DNA from: DATLLN01 sp963797175
GTDB lineage: Bacteria > Actinomycetota > Thermoleophilia > Gaiellales > JAICJC01
DNA: 64,000 nucleotides
NCBI GenBank assembly: GCA_963797175.1
Contig: CAWCOL010000005.1
Span: 868,001-932,000, forward strand
Direction: 5' to 3'
A model generated the notes under the pieces. It did not search any database. It had not been told where the DNA came from and was given only the letters and a program-made list of their open reading frames with translations. The translations under genes and the position numbers were made by a program. Numbering within the stretch: the stretch's first letter is position 1; each line of letters starts with the position of its first letter. Below, one piece after another: positions 1 through 8,464 of the stretch.

Positions 1-277
1 CCTCGCCCATCCCGGCGAACGCGTTGAACGCTCCCGGGCCGGTGCTGGTGACGCAGACGCCGACGCGGTCGGAGGTGGCCGCGTAGCCGACGGCCGCGAA
101 GGCGGCCGCCTGCTCGTGACGCACGACCACGGTGCGGATCGACGAGGCGTCGAGCGCGTCCCACAGCGCCAGCGCGTGCTGGCCGGGGATCCCGAAGACG
201 ATCTCGACGCCATGCGCCTCGAGCGCCTCGACCAGGGCGTGTGCGGCGGTGCGGACGGTCGGCGGCGCGGTGGCCAT
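1..277 (-). CDS. Thiamine-diphosphate enzyme, N-terminal part (cut by window edge)
   Basis: The first 92 residues match the pyrimidine-binding domain of the acetolactate synthase/benzoylformate decarboxylase family. The segment reads VEIVFGIPGQHALALWDAL followed by RHEQAAAF, where the glutamate is the family's cofactor-activating residue, and then TSTGPGAFNAF. The start is the ATG at 277, preceded by MATAPPTVRTAAHALVEAL. The rest of the protein lies outside the window, so the substrate cannot be told. It starts 12 nt after the stop of the cytochrome c gene on the same strand, so the two are probably co-transcribed. Confidence 0.85.
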   Translation of the reverse strand, partial: MATAPPTVRTAAHALVEALEAHGVEIVFGIPGQHALALWDALDASSIRTVVVRHEQAAAFAAVGYAATSDRVGVCVTSTGPGAFNAFAGMGE

Positions 278-289
278 CGCGGGAGCGGG

Positions 290-739
290 TCAGCTACCGC
301 TGAGCGACAGGATGTACGCGGCGGCGTTGGTCGCGTCCGCCCCGCTGACCAGGCCGGCGGGCATCGGGCCGCCGCCGTTCGCGATCTGGTTCAGGATCGT
401 CTGCTGGTCGAGCGTGGAGGAGATCTCGGCGAGGTTGGGGGCTGCCGAGAACGGGGACGGCGTCCCGGCCACGGCGGAGTGGCAGCTTGCGCAGTTGGCG
501 TCGAACACGGTCTTGCCGGCCGCGACGTCGCCGGCGCCGCCGGACGAGCTGCCGCCGGAGGCGGGCGTCGAGCTGGGCGTGGACGCCGGCGTCGAGAGCG
601 ACGCGGTCGAGAGCGGCAGCGACCCCAGGCCGACGGTCGACGCACCGGTCGTATCCGTGCCCGCGAGGGCGATGACGACGACCATCGCGGCCACGCCGAT
701 CACCGTCCCGACAAGGGCTGCAACGAGCACCTTCACCAT
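290..739 (-). CDS. Membrane-anchored class I cytochrome c
   Basis: A 149-residue protein with an N-terminal hydrophobic anchor (about residues 3-26), a Ser/Thr/Ala/Pro/Gly-rich linker (about 30-72), and a single c-type heme domain. The heme motif is CASCH at residues 83-87 and the likely axial methionine is in GGGPMPAG near residue 126. It ends in the usual YILSLSG helix. This is a small periplasmic or outer-face electron carrier. I chose ATG 739 over the upstream in-frame start at 766 because a TATAGT -10 box lies between them and because the anchor begins at 739. The electron partner is unknown; a TPP enzyme follows in the same direction. Confidence 0.85.
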   Translation of the reverse strand: MVKVLVAALVGTVIGVAAMVVVIALAGTDTTGASTVGLGSLPLSTASLSTPASTPSSTPASGGSSSGGAGDVAAGKTVFDANCASCHSAVAGTPSPFSAAPNLAEISSTLDQQTILNQIANGGGPMPAGLVSGADATNAAAYILSLSGS

Positions 740-749
740 CGCGCCGAGG

Positions 750-755
750 ACTATA
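750..755 (-). promoter_or_regulatory. -10 box of the cytochrome c gene
   Basis: TATAGT on the minus strand ends 10 nt before ATG 739, giving a leader of only a few bases. No convincing -35 was seen. Confidence 0.45.
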
Positions 756-800
756 GCGGCTCCCACCGGACGGCGGCTCGCCCATCCGAGGCCCGGTTTC

Positions 801-843
801 GGGGATGGGGCATCACCCGTGCAGGGGATAGGGCATCACCCGT
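801..843. repeat. Two tandem copies of a 20-bp unit
   Basis: Two direct repeats, 801-820 and 824-843, with unit GGGGATRGGGCATCACCCGT; they differ at one position and recur with a 23-bp period, about two helical turns. They lie between the divergent cytochrome c gene and a small forward ORF, where a regulator could bind. Two copies are too few for a CRISPR array. Confidence 0.6.
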
Positions 844-865
844 CGAACGTCGAGCCAGAAGACTG

Positions 866-1045
866 ATGCTTGACCGTCGTGACATCCAGACCCTGATGTA
901 CTGCGTGCGCGTCACGGAGATCAGCGGCCAGTGGCAGACCGGCTATCCGGTGCGCACGCCGCACGACCTCGAGGTGCGCCTGGCAGAGGTGCTGCGCGCC
1001 CTCGACCGCGAGGCCGACCGCACCACCGGCTCCGCCGCCGCCTGA
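866..1045 (+). CDS. Small hypothetical protein
   Basis: A possible 59-residue protein beginning MLDRRDIQTLMYCVRVTEIS, with a middle part reading GQWQTGYPVRTPHDLEVRL and a charged helical tail. I recognise no family. It has no transmembrane segment. It lies directly after the tandem repeat and before the M55 peptidase. Support is the sensible composition and the absence of any competing gene; no clear ribosome binding site was found, so it may not be expressed. Confidence 0.45.
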   Translation: MLDRRDIQTLMYCVRVTEISGQWQTGYPVRTPHDLEVRLAEVLRALDREADRTTGSAAA

Positions 1046-1083
1046 CCGCACGGCCCCGCGGTGCCGCATGCGATGATCGGCGC

Positions 1084-1905
1084 GTGAAGGTCTTCCTGTC
1101 CACCGACATCGAGGGCACCGCGGGCATCGCCGACTGGGATCAGGTGATCCCGGGAGAGCGTGCCTACGAGGAGGGTCGGCGGCTGCTGCTGGCCGAGGTG
1201 AATGCCGCGATCGACGGCGCGGTGGATGCGGGCGCGGGCGAGATCCTGGTCAACGACGCCCACCACACAATGCACAACCTGCCCCCCGACGAGCTCCACG
1301 CCGAGGCGTCCCTGCTCTCCGGCAAGCACAAGCCGCTGTACATGATGGAGGGGCTGGACGGCTCGTTCGGCGCGGCGCTCTTCATCTCGTACCACGGCTC
1401 GGTCGGCGGGGAGCACGCGGTGCTGTCGCACACCTACAACCCGTCTGCGGTGCACGAGGTGCGGCTGAACGGGACGGTCGTCGGCGAGAGCGGCATCAAC
1501 GCGCTGGTCGCGCTGCACCACCGCGTGCCGGTGGCGCTGGTCACGGGCGACGACCTGACGGCGGCCGAGGCCCGCGCCCACATGCCCGAGATCGAGGCGG
1601 TCGTGGTGAAGCGCTCGATCACCCGCTACGCCGCCGAGAGCGTCCACCCCGACGTCGCCTGCCGGATGATCCGCGAGGGCGCCCGCCGCGCCGTCGAGCG
1701 AGCCGCGTCGATGGCGCCGCCGGCGATCGCGCTGCCCGCCCGGCTGGAGGTCAGCCTGCTCTCCGCCGACATGGCCGAGACGGCGACCTGGGTGGGCGGT
1801 GTCGAGCGCACCGGCACGCGCACGATCGCGATCGAGGACGCCGAGCCGCTGGCCGTGTTCCGCCGCTTCGTCACCGTCGTCGCGCTGACGCGCGGCCTGG
1901 GTTAG
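1084..1905 (+). CDS. M55-family D-aminopeptidase (DppA-like)
   Basis: A 273-residue zinc peptidase of the DppA family, which releases D-amino acids from the N-terminus of short D-peptides. The family's metal ligands are visible at expected positions: D8 and E10 in STDIEG, H60 in NDAHH, H104 in SYHG and E135 in VGES; H116 sits where the catalytic histidine is expected. The start is GTG 1084, 6 nt after a weak -10-like GATGAT. It overlaps tail-to-tail by 4 nt with an asparaginase-like gene, and the surrounding genes all act on amide or peptide bonds, suggesting peptidoglycan- or D-peptide-derived nitrogen use. Confidence 0.88.
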   Translation: MKVFLSTDIEGTAGIADWDQVIPGERAYEEGRRLLLAEVNAAIDGAVDAGAGEILVNDAHHTMHNLPPDELHAEASLLSGKHKPLYMMEGLDGSFGAALFISYHGSVGGEHAVLSHTYNPSAVHEVRLNGTVVGESGINALVALHHRVPVALVTGDDLTAAEARAHMPEIEAVVVKRSITRYAAESVHPDVACRMIREGARRAVERAASMAPPAIALPARLEVSLLSADMAETATWVGGVERTGTRTIAIEDAEPLAVFRRFVTVVALTRGLG

Positions 1906-2840
1906 ACGTCAACCCACGCGCGCTCGAGGATCTCGGGCTCGCGCATCTCCGCTGTCATCACACCGTAGGTCGCGCCCTTGCGGGTGGAGGCGGCCGCGTG
2001 CGACCCGTCGGGCGCCATCGCCACCACCTGGAGGGTGGCCCGGAAGTGGTCCTCCAGCGCCGCCGTCTCGCGCAGCGTCTCCAGCGCGGCCTGCTCGGGG
2101 GACAGGCCGCGGGCCAGCCGCTCGACCGCCATCCGCGCCGAGAGCGCCCGCATCGCCAGCTCGCCGCGGCCCGTGCAGCCTGCCGCGCCGGCGCGGTCGT
2201 CGCAGTAGTTGCCGGCGCCGATCACCGGCGAGTCGCCCAGCCGGCCCGGATACTTCCACGGGTAGCCGCTGGTGCTGACCCCGACGCACAGGTGCCCGGC
2301 CTGGTCGCGGGCGATCACGTTGACCGTGCCCCACCCGTCGGCGGGCGGCTCCATCCGCTGCAGCAGCTCGTGGGCGGCCTCCCGGTAGCGGCGCTCGCCG
2401 TCGCCCTCCGCGCCCTCCCAGGCGGGCTCGTCGAGCTCCTCGCGCCACATCCGCATCGCCTCCTCGGTCAGCGTCTGCTCGGGCTCGAACCCCATCTCGT
2501 CGGCGAACCGCTCGGCGCCCTCCCCCACCAGCAGCAGGTGCTGGGGCAGCCGCTCCATCACCCTGCGGGCGATCGAGATCGGGTGGGCGTAGCCGCGCAC
2601 CGCGCCCACCGCTCCGGCGGCGCGGGTGGCGCCGTCCATGATCGAGGCGTCCAGCTCGACCACGCCGAGCAGGTTGGGGATGCCGCCGACGCCGACCCAG
2701 TGGTCGTCGGGGTTGGACTCGACCGCGCGCACCGCCACCTCGACGGCGTCGATCGCCGATCCGCCGGCGCGGAGGATCTCGAGCCCCTCCGGCAGGCCGA
2801 TCTCGCCGCGCTCGCTGGCGATCATGAGCACCCCGTCCAT
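1902..2840 (-). CDS. Asparaginase/glycosylasparaginase-like Ntn hydrolase
   Basis: A 312-residue member of the N-terminal-nucleophile family that includes N4-(beta-N-acetylglucosaminyl)-L-asparaginase and isoaspartyl peptidase. The precursor would self-cleave before T172 in GWGTVNVIARD, making that threonine the nucleophile. The substrate-pocket segments GDSPVIGAGNYCDD and CTGRGE follow. It lacks a signal peptide, unlike lysosomal or secreted relatives, so it is probably cytoplasmic. It starts at ATG 2840, divergent from the glutamine-synthetase-like gene. Whether it prefers glycosylated asparagine or isoaspartyl peptides cannot be decided from sequence. Confidence 0.85.
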   Translation of the reverse strand: MDGVLMIASERGEIGLPEGLEILRAGGSAIDAVEVAVRAVESNPDDHWVGVGGIPNLLGVVELDASIMDGATRAAGAVGAVRGYAHPISIARRVMERLPQHLLLVGEGAERFADEMGFEPEQTLTEEAMRMWREELDEPAWEGAEGDGERRYREAAHELLQRMEPPADGWGTVNVIARDQAGHLCVGVSTSGYPWKYPGRLGDSPVIGAGNYCDDRAGAAGCTGRGELAMRALSARMAVERLARGLSPEQAALETLRETAALEDHFRATLQVVAMAPDGSHAAASTRKGATYGVMTAEMREPEILERAWVDV

Positions 2841-2887
2841 AAGCCGGGCACATTAGTAGGATGCAACGCCGGACGCCGAGGAGGACC

Positions 2888-4192
2888 GTGACGGAGCGTG
2901 ATCTGATCCAGCGCGGCATCGAGCTGATCGCCGTGTCCTTCATCGACAACGCGGGCATCGCCCGGGCCAAGTCGATCCCCGCCTCGCAGGCGGAGGCCGC
3001 GGCGCGGAACGGGGTCGGGGCATCGACCTCCTTCGCGGTCTTCCAGGGCGACGACGGGATGGCGACGTCCACCGGCACCGAGGCCGTCGGCGACACGCGG
3101 CTCGTCCCCGACCTGCGGCGCGTGGCGGGCGGCATCGACGGCTGGGGCTGGGCCCCGGCCGACCTCCACGACCAGGAGGGCGGGCCGTGGGCCATCTGCT
3201 CCCGCACCTTCCTGCAACGGATGGTCGCGAGCCTGGACGCCGCGGGCCTCTCCATGCGGATGGCGTTCGAGCACGAGTGGTACGCCGAACGAGCCGACGG
3301 CAGCCCCGTCCACAGCACGCCCGCCTACGGCCTGGCAGCGACCGCCGAGGCCGCCGCCTACCTGCGAGCGATCGTCACACGGCTGGCCGCGTTCGGCGTC
3401 GACCTCGTGCAGATCCACCCGGAGTACTCGCCGGGGCAGGTCGAGGTCTCGGTGGCCGCCGGCGATCCCCTTGCGGCCGCAGACGACTGCGTCGCGGCGC
3501 GGCATGCGATCCGGTCGGCCTGGGCCACGACCGGCGTCCGTGCGTCGTTCGCCCCGCTCGTCAACGCCGAGGCGCTGGGCAACGGCTGCCACCTGCACTT
3601 CAGCCTGTGGCGCGGCGGCGCCAATCTGATGGGGGCCGCGGACGAGCCGCCCGGCTTCGCCCCGGAGGCCCGAGCCTTCGTGGCCGGGGTCGTCGCCGAG
3701 CTGCCCGCCCTGGCCGGGCTGGCCGGGGCCTGCCCGCTGTCCTACCGGCGGCTGGCGCCGAACCGCTGGACCGGCGCCTTCGCCTGCTGGGGCGAGGAGA
3801 ACCGCGAGGCGCCGGTGCGGGTGATCCGCGGCTCGCGCAGCGCGCGGCCGGCCGGTGCGAACACCGAGGTCAAGCTGCTCGACCCCTCCGCCAACCCGTA
3901 CCTGGCCGCCGGGGCCGTGATCGCCGCCGGGCTGGCCGGGATCGAGCAGCGGCTCCAGCTGCCGGAGCCGGTGCAGATCGAGCCCTCCCGCGTCGCCGAG
4001 CGGCTGGGCCTGGCGCCGCTCCCCCAGAGCCTGACCGAGGGCGCGGACGCGCTGGAGGCCTCGACCGTGCTGGCCGAGGCGCTGGGCGGCGAGCTGCACG
4101 AGGCGATCGTGACGGTGCGCCGCGGCGAGGCCCGCTCGGCCGCCTCCGTGGACGAGCCGGCGCTGCTCGAACGCTACCGGTGGGTCTATTAG
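2888..4192 (+). CDS. Glutamine synthetase-like gamma-glutamyl ligase
   Basis: A 434-residue protein of the GS-I/III superfamily, probably a gamma-glutamyl-amine or related ligase rather than the nitrogen-assimilating enzyme. Conserved elements in order: FEHEWY with metal glutamates near residue 130, a metal-site block with PEYSPGQVEVS, NGCHLHFSLW with the active-site histidine, NRWTGAFACWGEENREA, and KLLDPSANPYLA. The adenylylation-site region of classical GlnA is not recognisable. GTG 2888 was chosen because AGGAGG precedes it (3-nt spacer, rather short) and the residues before it (from ATG 2861) are an arginine-rich stretch unlike the family. Its stop TAG overlaps the next gene's GTG by one base. 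Confidence 0.88.
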   Translation: MTERDLIQRGIELIAVSFIDNAGIARAKSIPASQAEAAARNGVGASTSFAVFQGDDGMATSTGTEAVGDTRLVPDLRRVAGGIDGWGWAPADLHDQEGGPWAICSRTFLQRMVASLDAAGLSMRMAFEHEWYAERADGSPVHSTPAYGLAATAEAAAYLRAIVTRLAAFGVDLVQIHPEYSPGQVEVSVAAGDPLAAADDCVAARHAIRSAWATTGVRASFAPLVNAEALGNGCHLHFSLWRGGANLMGAADEPPGFAPEARAFVAGVVAELPALAGLAGACPLSYRRLAPNRWTGAFACWGEENREAPVRVIRGSRSARPAGANTEVKLLDPSANPYLAAGAVIAAGLAGIEQRLQLPEPVQIEPSRVAERLGLAPLPQSLTEGADALEASTVLAEALGGELHEAIVTVRRGEARSAASVDEPALLERYRWVY

Positions 4193-5334
4193 TGCCCGAG
4201 ATGATCGACCTGTCGGGCCTGCCGTTTCTGGATGGGCACATGCACCCGCCCTACCGGGCGCATCCGGCCGACCTGGCCGCGTACCGCTGGCCGTGGTACG
4301 AGGGCAGCCCCGACGACACCGAGATGGTGCCTGACACCGCGGCCTACCGCTGGGCGATCCGCGAGCTGGCCGGCGACCTCGGCTGCGCGGTGCGCGAGGA
4401 GGACGTGATCGCCGCGGTGCGGACGCGCGAGCCCGCCGCCTGGCTGGCGGAGTGCGTCGAGCGGGAAAACGTGGTCGGGCTGGTCGCCGACATGGGCTAC
4501 CCGCCGCCGGACATCTCGTTCACGGCGGACGAGCTGGCCGGCGCGAGCGGCATAGCGGTCGCGCCGCTGCTGCGGATCGAGCATCGGGCCGGGGTGCTGG
4601 CGGCGCAGTGCCGCACGTTCGACGAGTTCCTCGACCGCTACGACGCCGAGCTGGCCGGCGCCCGCGACTCGGGCTACGCGGGGCTGAAGAGCGTCCTCGC
4701 CTACCGCAGCGGGCTCGCGGCCGCACCGGCCACGGCGACCGAGGCGCGGCGCGCGTTCGAGCGCTCACGCGCCGCCGCCGCCGAGGACGCGCAGGCGCTC
4801 TTCCTGACCGAGAAGCACCTGCTCGACTTCCTCTTCGCTCGCGCCCTGCGCGCCGCGCGGGACGCCGATATGGCCGTGCAGATCCACGCCGGCTGGGGCG
4901 ACCGCGACCTCGACCTCCCCGGCTCCAACCCGTGGCTGCTGCGCGCGCTGCTGGACGCCAGCCCCGACGCCCGGGCCGTGCCGCTGGTGCTGCTGCACGG
5001 CTCGTACCCGTACACGGGCGAGGCGGCCGTGCTGGCGGCGACCCACGCCAACATCTACTTCGACGTCAGCACGTGCGTGCCCCCGTTCGCCTGGGCGCTG
5101 CAGATGGAGGTGTGGCGGACGGCGCTCTCGATGGTGCCGCTGTCGCGCATCCACGCCTCCAGCGATGCCGCCGGGCTGTCCGAGCAGATCGCGCTGGGCG
5201 CCCGCCAGGCCCGGCGCACGCTGGGCGTGGCCCTGGCCGAGCTGTGCACGACCGGCGCGCTCGGCCACCGCGAGGCCGAGGCGGTGGCCGCCGACATCCT
5301 GGCCGGCACCGCGCGCCAGCTCTATCTGGGCTAA
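4192..5334 (+). CDS. Amidohydrolase (FluG N-terminal-domain type)
   Basis: A roughly 380-residue amidohydrolase_2-type TIM barrel. Visible metal-site elements are DGHMHP near the N-terminus, a mid-chain block VQIHAGWGD, LLHGSYPY and a C-terminal ASSDAAG. In fungal and plant FluG/nodulin-like proteins this domain is fused to a glutamine synthetase domain; here the two are separate, adjacent and translationally coupled (TAGTG). Start is GTG 4192 or ATG 4201. The likely job is hydrolysis or decarboxylation of a compound linked to the product or substrate of the ligase; the reaction itself is not deducible. Confidence 0.85.
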   Translation: MPEMIDLSGLPFLDGHMHPPYRAHPADLAAYRWPWYEGSPDDTEMVPDTAAYRWAIRELAGDLGCAVREEDVIAAVRTREPAAWLAECVERENVVGLVADMGYPPPDISFTADELAGASGIAVAPLLRIEHRAGVLAAQCRTFDEFLDRYDAELAGARDSGYAGLKSVLAYRSGLAAAPATATEARRAFERSRAAAAEDAQALFLTEKHLLDFLFARALRAARDADMAVQIHAGWGDRDLDLPGSNPWLLRALLDASPDARAVPLVLLHGSYPYTGEAAVLAATHANIYFDVSTCVPPFAWALQMEVWRTALSMVPLSRIHASSDAAGLSEQIALGARQARRTLGVALAELCTTGALGHREAEAVAADILAGTARQLYLG

Positions 5335-6005
5335 GCGCCCTTCCGGAAGCGCGCCTGCCAGGCGGTCAGCGTGAAGGTGTCGGCGCCGATCAGCTCGCGC
5401 AGCCGGGCCGCGGCCTCGGGGGCGGGATCGGCCATCGTGATCCAGCGGTCGCTCGACCACGTCGCCTCCCAGTCGCGCTCCTCCTCGAGGGCGATGCCGA
5501 GCCCGGCCAGCCGCTCGGCCGTCGCTCCCCACCGGGGCAGGCTGCCGTGGCCCTCGTCCCGCAGCCGCTCGATCGTGTCCCACCGCTCGGCCGCGGCCGG
5601 GTCGGCGTCGGCCAGGTAGTCCTTGATCACCAGCCGGCCGCCGGGCGCCAGCACCCGCGCGATCTCGGCGAGCAGGTCGCTGCCCTCAGGCATGTGGTGG
5701 AGCGAGTTGACGCAGGTGATGAGCGTGAACGCGCCGTCGGCGAACGGCATGTGCAGCGCGTCGCCCACCACCCGCTCGACGCCCTCGGGCGCGTGCGCGA
5801 GCAGCTCGGGCGACTCGTCCAGCGCCACGGCGCGGGCGACCCGGGGCAACAGCGCGCCGCTGAGGAATCCGGGGCCGGCTGCCACGTCCAGCGCAACGTC
5901 GTGCGGCTCCGGCCGGCACAGCTCGACGACGGCGCTCCAGTCGCGCCGCGCCGCCTCCTCGGCGTACCGGTCGGCCGTCCTGCTAAAGCGCGATTCCGCG
6001 GACAA
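5331..6005 (-). CDS. Class I SAM-dependent methyltransferase
   Basis: A 224-residue UbiE-like methyltransferase: motif I is LDVAAGPGFLSGAL, the acidic ribose-binding loop VALDESPELL, then GDALHMPFADGAFTLITCVNSLHHM and the post-III strand APGGRLVIKDYL. The substrate is not predictable. The start is TTG 6005, 8 nt after a strong GGAGGAGG, and overlaps the end of the tRNA nucleotidyltransferase gene by 23 nt, so it is the last gene of the acpS operon. It ends 4 nt into the amidohydrolase gene on the other strand. Confidence 0.85.
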   Translation of the reverse strand: MSAESRFSRTADRYAEEAARRDWSAVVELCRPEPHDVALDVAAGPGFLSGALLPRVARAVALDESPELLAHAPEGVERVVGDALHMPFADGAFTLITCVNSLHHMPEGSDLLAEIARVLAPGGRLVIKDYLADADPAAAERWDTIERLRDEGHGSLPRWGATAERLAGLGIALEEERDWEATWSSDRWITMADPAPEAAARLRELIGADTFTLTAWQARFRKGA

Positions 6006-7371
6006 AGCGCACCGCCTCCTCCCTGGTCGTGACGGCTCCCGCCGCCTGCTCCTCTGCCAGCGCATCGACCAGCTCGGCGATGCGCCTGCCCGAAACCCCC
6101 GCGGTCTCCGCGATCTCGTCGCCGCGGAGCAGCGGCGGGCGTTCCGTGTCCCGCAGCTCGGCCAACAGGCCCAGCAGCTCGTCGGCCGTCTCGGCGTGCG
6201 CGCGCAGGTGGCGCTGCTTCGACCACAGCCCACGCGTCGTCAGCCGGTCGGCCAGCGAGAGGACGACGCTCTCGACCTCCCACGGCGCGGTCGCGCGGCG
6301 GTAGCGGTGCGCCTCGCGGCGGTCGAGCGGGCGCCGGCGGACGGCGAACCCCAGACGCAGGTGCTGCGCGACCATCGTCGAGCAGAACCGCGACAGCGCG
6401 GCCGAGACCTTCCACCGGCCCAGCACGGCGCGGGCGATCTCGGCCCCCTGCTCGTCGTGGCCGGGGAAGCCGAAGCCGTGGCCGCTCTGGCGCGGCACCT
6501 GCGTCTGCGGCTTGGCGATGTCGTGGAACAGCGCGGCGAAGCGCAGCGCCAGCCAGGCCGGCACGTCGTCGCCGACGACGACCGTCATCCGCTCCTCCAC
6601 CCAGCCCGCCCGGTGGGTGAGGTAGTGGTCGGGGTGCGCCGCGACGTCGGCCGTCGCGTCCACCACCTGGAGCGTGTGGTCGAGCACGTCGAGCTGGTGA
6701 TAGGGGTTCTGCTCCAGCCCGCGCGTGGCCGCCAGCTCGGGCAGCACCACCGCCAGCGCGCCGACGCGGTCGAGCAGGCGCAGGCCGTCGGCCGGGTCGG
6801 GCTCGTCGAGCAGCCGGCGCAGCTCCATGAAGATCCGCTCGCCGGACGGGCGGTCGGCCAGCGCGGCCCGGGCGCGGGCCAGGTCGAGCGTGGCCGGCTC
6901 GATCGCGAACCCGAGCTGGTGGGCGAGCCGGACGAGCCGCAGCAGCCGCAGCGGATCGTCGTCGTAGATGCGGTCGGAGACGGCGCGCAGCGTGCGGGCG
7001 TCGAGGTCGCCGCGCCCGTCGTGGGGGTCGAGCAGCTCGCCACCGTCCAGCGGCAGAGCGATTGCGTTGACCGTGAAGTCGCGCAGGCCGAGGTCGTCGG
7101 TGATCGAGCCGCGGCTGCGTGCGACGTCCACGGTGTCGCCCTCGCGGACGACGCGCCAGGCGCCGTGCCGCTCGGACAGCGGGAACGGTGATCCACCGCC
7201 CGTCCGGGCCAGGCTGCGCGCGGCGGCGGCCGGGTCGCCGTCCACGACCAGGTCGATGTCGGTGACGGGGCGGCCCAGCAGCAGGTCGCGCACGCTGCCG
7301 CCGACCAGCCACGCGCCCGGCACCGGCGCCGCCGCTCGGATGCGCTCGAGATCAGGCGCCGACGACGAGAT
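5983..7371 (-). CDS. tRNA nucleotidyltransferase/poly(A) polymerase family protein with HD domain
   Basis: About 460 residues. The class II nucleotidyltransferase head shows AWLVGGSVRDLLLGRPVTDIDLV with the GG and DxD catalytic motifs, then RDFTVNAIALPLDG and DDPLRLLRLVRLAHQLGF. The C-terminal half carries an HD phosphohydrolase domain (ALFHDIAKP, GFPGHDEQGAEIA). It would add CCA or part of it to tRNA 3' ends. The start is uncertain: no ATG or TTG fits; GTG 7323 leaves only three residues before the conserved strand; ATC 7371 has GGAGGG 7 nt upstream and gives a family-like N-terminus; ATC 7341 is another option. It overlaps the end of alr. Confidence 0.87.
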   Translation of the reverse strand: MSSSAPDLERIRAAAPVPGAWLVGGSVRDLLLGRPVTDIDLVVDGDPAAAARSLARTGGGSPFPLSERHGAWRVVREGDTVDVARSRGSITDDLGLRDFTVNAIALPLDGGELLDPHDGRGDLDARTLRAVSDRIYDDDPLRLLRLVRLAHQLGFAIEPATLDLARARAALADRPSGERIFMELRRLLDEPDPADGLRLLDRVGALAVVLPELAATRGLEQNPYHQLDVLDHTLQVVDATADVAAHPDHYLTHRAGWVEERMTVVVGDDVPAWLALRFAALFHDIAKPQTQVPRQSGHGFGFPGHDEQGAEIARAVLGRWKVSAALSRFCSTMVAQHLRLGFAVRRRPLDRREAHRYRRATAPWEVESVVLSLADRLTTRGLWSKQRHLRAHAETADELLGLLAELRDTERPPLLRGDEIAETAGVSGRRIAELVDALAEEQAAGAVTTREEAVRFVRGIAL

Positions 7372-8464
7372 GCTCCACCCTCCGCCGCCGCGGCGCGATG
7401 TCCGTGACGATCTCGTAGGCGATCGTGTCCGAGAGCCGTGCCCACTCCTCCGGGCGCACGGCGTCGCGGCCCTGCTCGCCCAGCAGGACAACGGCGTCGC
7501 CGGGCTCGACGTCGCGCTCCTCGCCGATCAGGAACGTGAGCTGGTCCATGCTGATCGTCGCCACCACGCGGCGGCGGCGGCCGTTGGCCAGCACCTCCAT
7601 CCGGCCGGACAGGAGCCGGGGCACCCCGTCGGCGTAGCCGGCCGGCGCGAGGCCGATCCAGACCGGCCGGTCGGCGACGTAGCGGCGGCCGTAGCCGGTG
7701 CTCTCGCCCGGCTCCAGACGCTTGACCTGGGCGACGACGCTCTCGAAGCGCATCGCGGCGCGCAGGCCGTGCAGGTCGGGGCCGTCGCCGAACGGCGAGA
7801 CGCCGTACATCGCGATCCCGCAACGCACCGCGTCGAGCCGGGCCTCGGCGATGCCCAGCGTCGCGGCGCTGTTGGCGATGTGGCGGGGGCAGGGCGGGAA
7901 ACGATCTGCGACGACGCCGAACCGGCGCAGCTGCTCGGCGGTGAACGCCCGGTCGGACTCCGCGCTGGCCAGGTGGCTCATCAGCCCGCCCAGGCGCAGC
8001 GGCCCGTCGCCCCCGGCCAGCCGGGCGCCCAGCTCGAGCGTCGCCTGGGCATCCATCCCCCACCGGCCCATCCCGCTGTCCAGCTTGAGGTGCACCGCCG
8101 TCTCGCCGGGCGCGCAGGCGCGCAGGCGCTCGTACGCGGCGACCGAGCTGACGGCGACCTCCACGCCCTCCACGGCGGCCTCCTCGCCCTCCATCAGCGG
8201 CCCCATCACCACCACCGGCACGCCGCCGGTGCGTCCGCGCAGGGCGGCCGCCTCCTCCAGCGTGGCGACGCACAGGCGGCGGGCGCCGGCGGCGACGGCC
8301 GCCGAGGCGACGTCGGCGGCGCCGTGGCCGTAGCCGTCGGCCTTGACGACGGCCCACAGCTCGGCCGGGGCGGCGGCCTCGATCAGCCGCCGGCAGTTGG
8401 CGGCGATGGCGCCCAGATCGACCGTCACGGTCGCCCGGGAGCGGCGCTCGACGCCCTCTACCAC
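7352..8464 (-). CDS. alr: Alanine racemase
   Basis: A 370-residue fold-type III PLP enzyme converting L- to D-alanine for peptidoglycan. The PLP lysine is K41 in AVVKADGYGHG and the catalytic tyrosine is in STGYGRRYVA. HLKLDSGMGRWG, the barrel segment SHLASAESD and the C-terminal beta domain (ATISMDQLTF) are in place, so it looks complete. Start is GTG 8464, overlapping the CBS gene by 7 nt. Its place after acpS and nnr is common in actinobacteria. Confidence 0.95.
   Translation of the reverse strand: MVEGVERRSRATVTVDLGAIAANCRRLIEAAAPAELWAVVKADGYGHGAADVASAAVAAGARRLCVATLEEAAALRGRTGGVPVVVMGPLMEGEEAAVEGVEVAVSSVAAYERLRACAPGETAVHLKLDSGMGRWGMDAQATLELGARLAGGDGPLRLGGLMSHLASAESDRAFTAEQLRRFGVVADRFPPCPRHIANSAATLGIAEARLDAVRCGIAMYGVSPFGDGPDLHGLRAAMRFESVVAQVKRLEPGESTGYGRRYVADRPVWIGLAPAGYADGVPRLLSGRMEVLANGRRRRVVATISMDQLTFLIGEERDVEPGDAVVLLGEQGRDAVRPEEWARLSDTIAYEIVTDIAPRRRRVEHLVVGA

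Noticed and set aside
290..766. Cytochrome c starting at ATG 766
   Set aside because: The TATAGT promoter box lies inside this extension and the membrane anchor begins at 739.
801..843. CRISPR-like repeat
   Set aside because: Only two units with a 3-bp gap; no spacers and no cas genes.
116..1045. A 309-residue forward frame through the first kilobase
   Set aside because: Most of it is antisense to the TPP enzyme and cytochrome c; only the last 59 codons after ATG 866 might be a gene.
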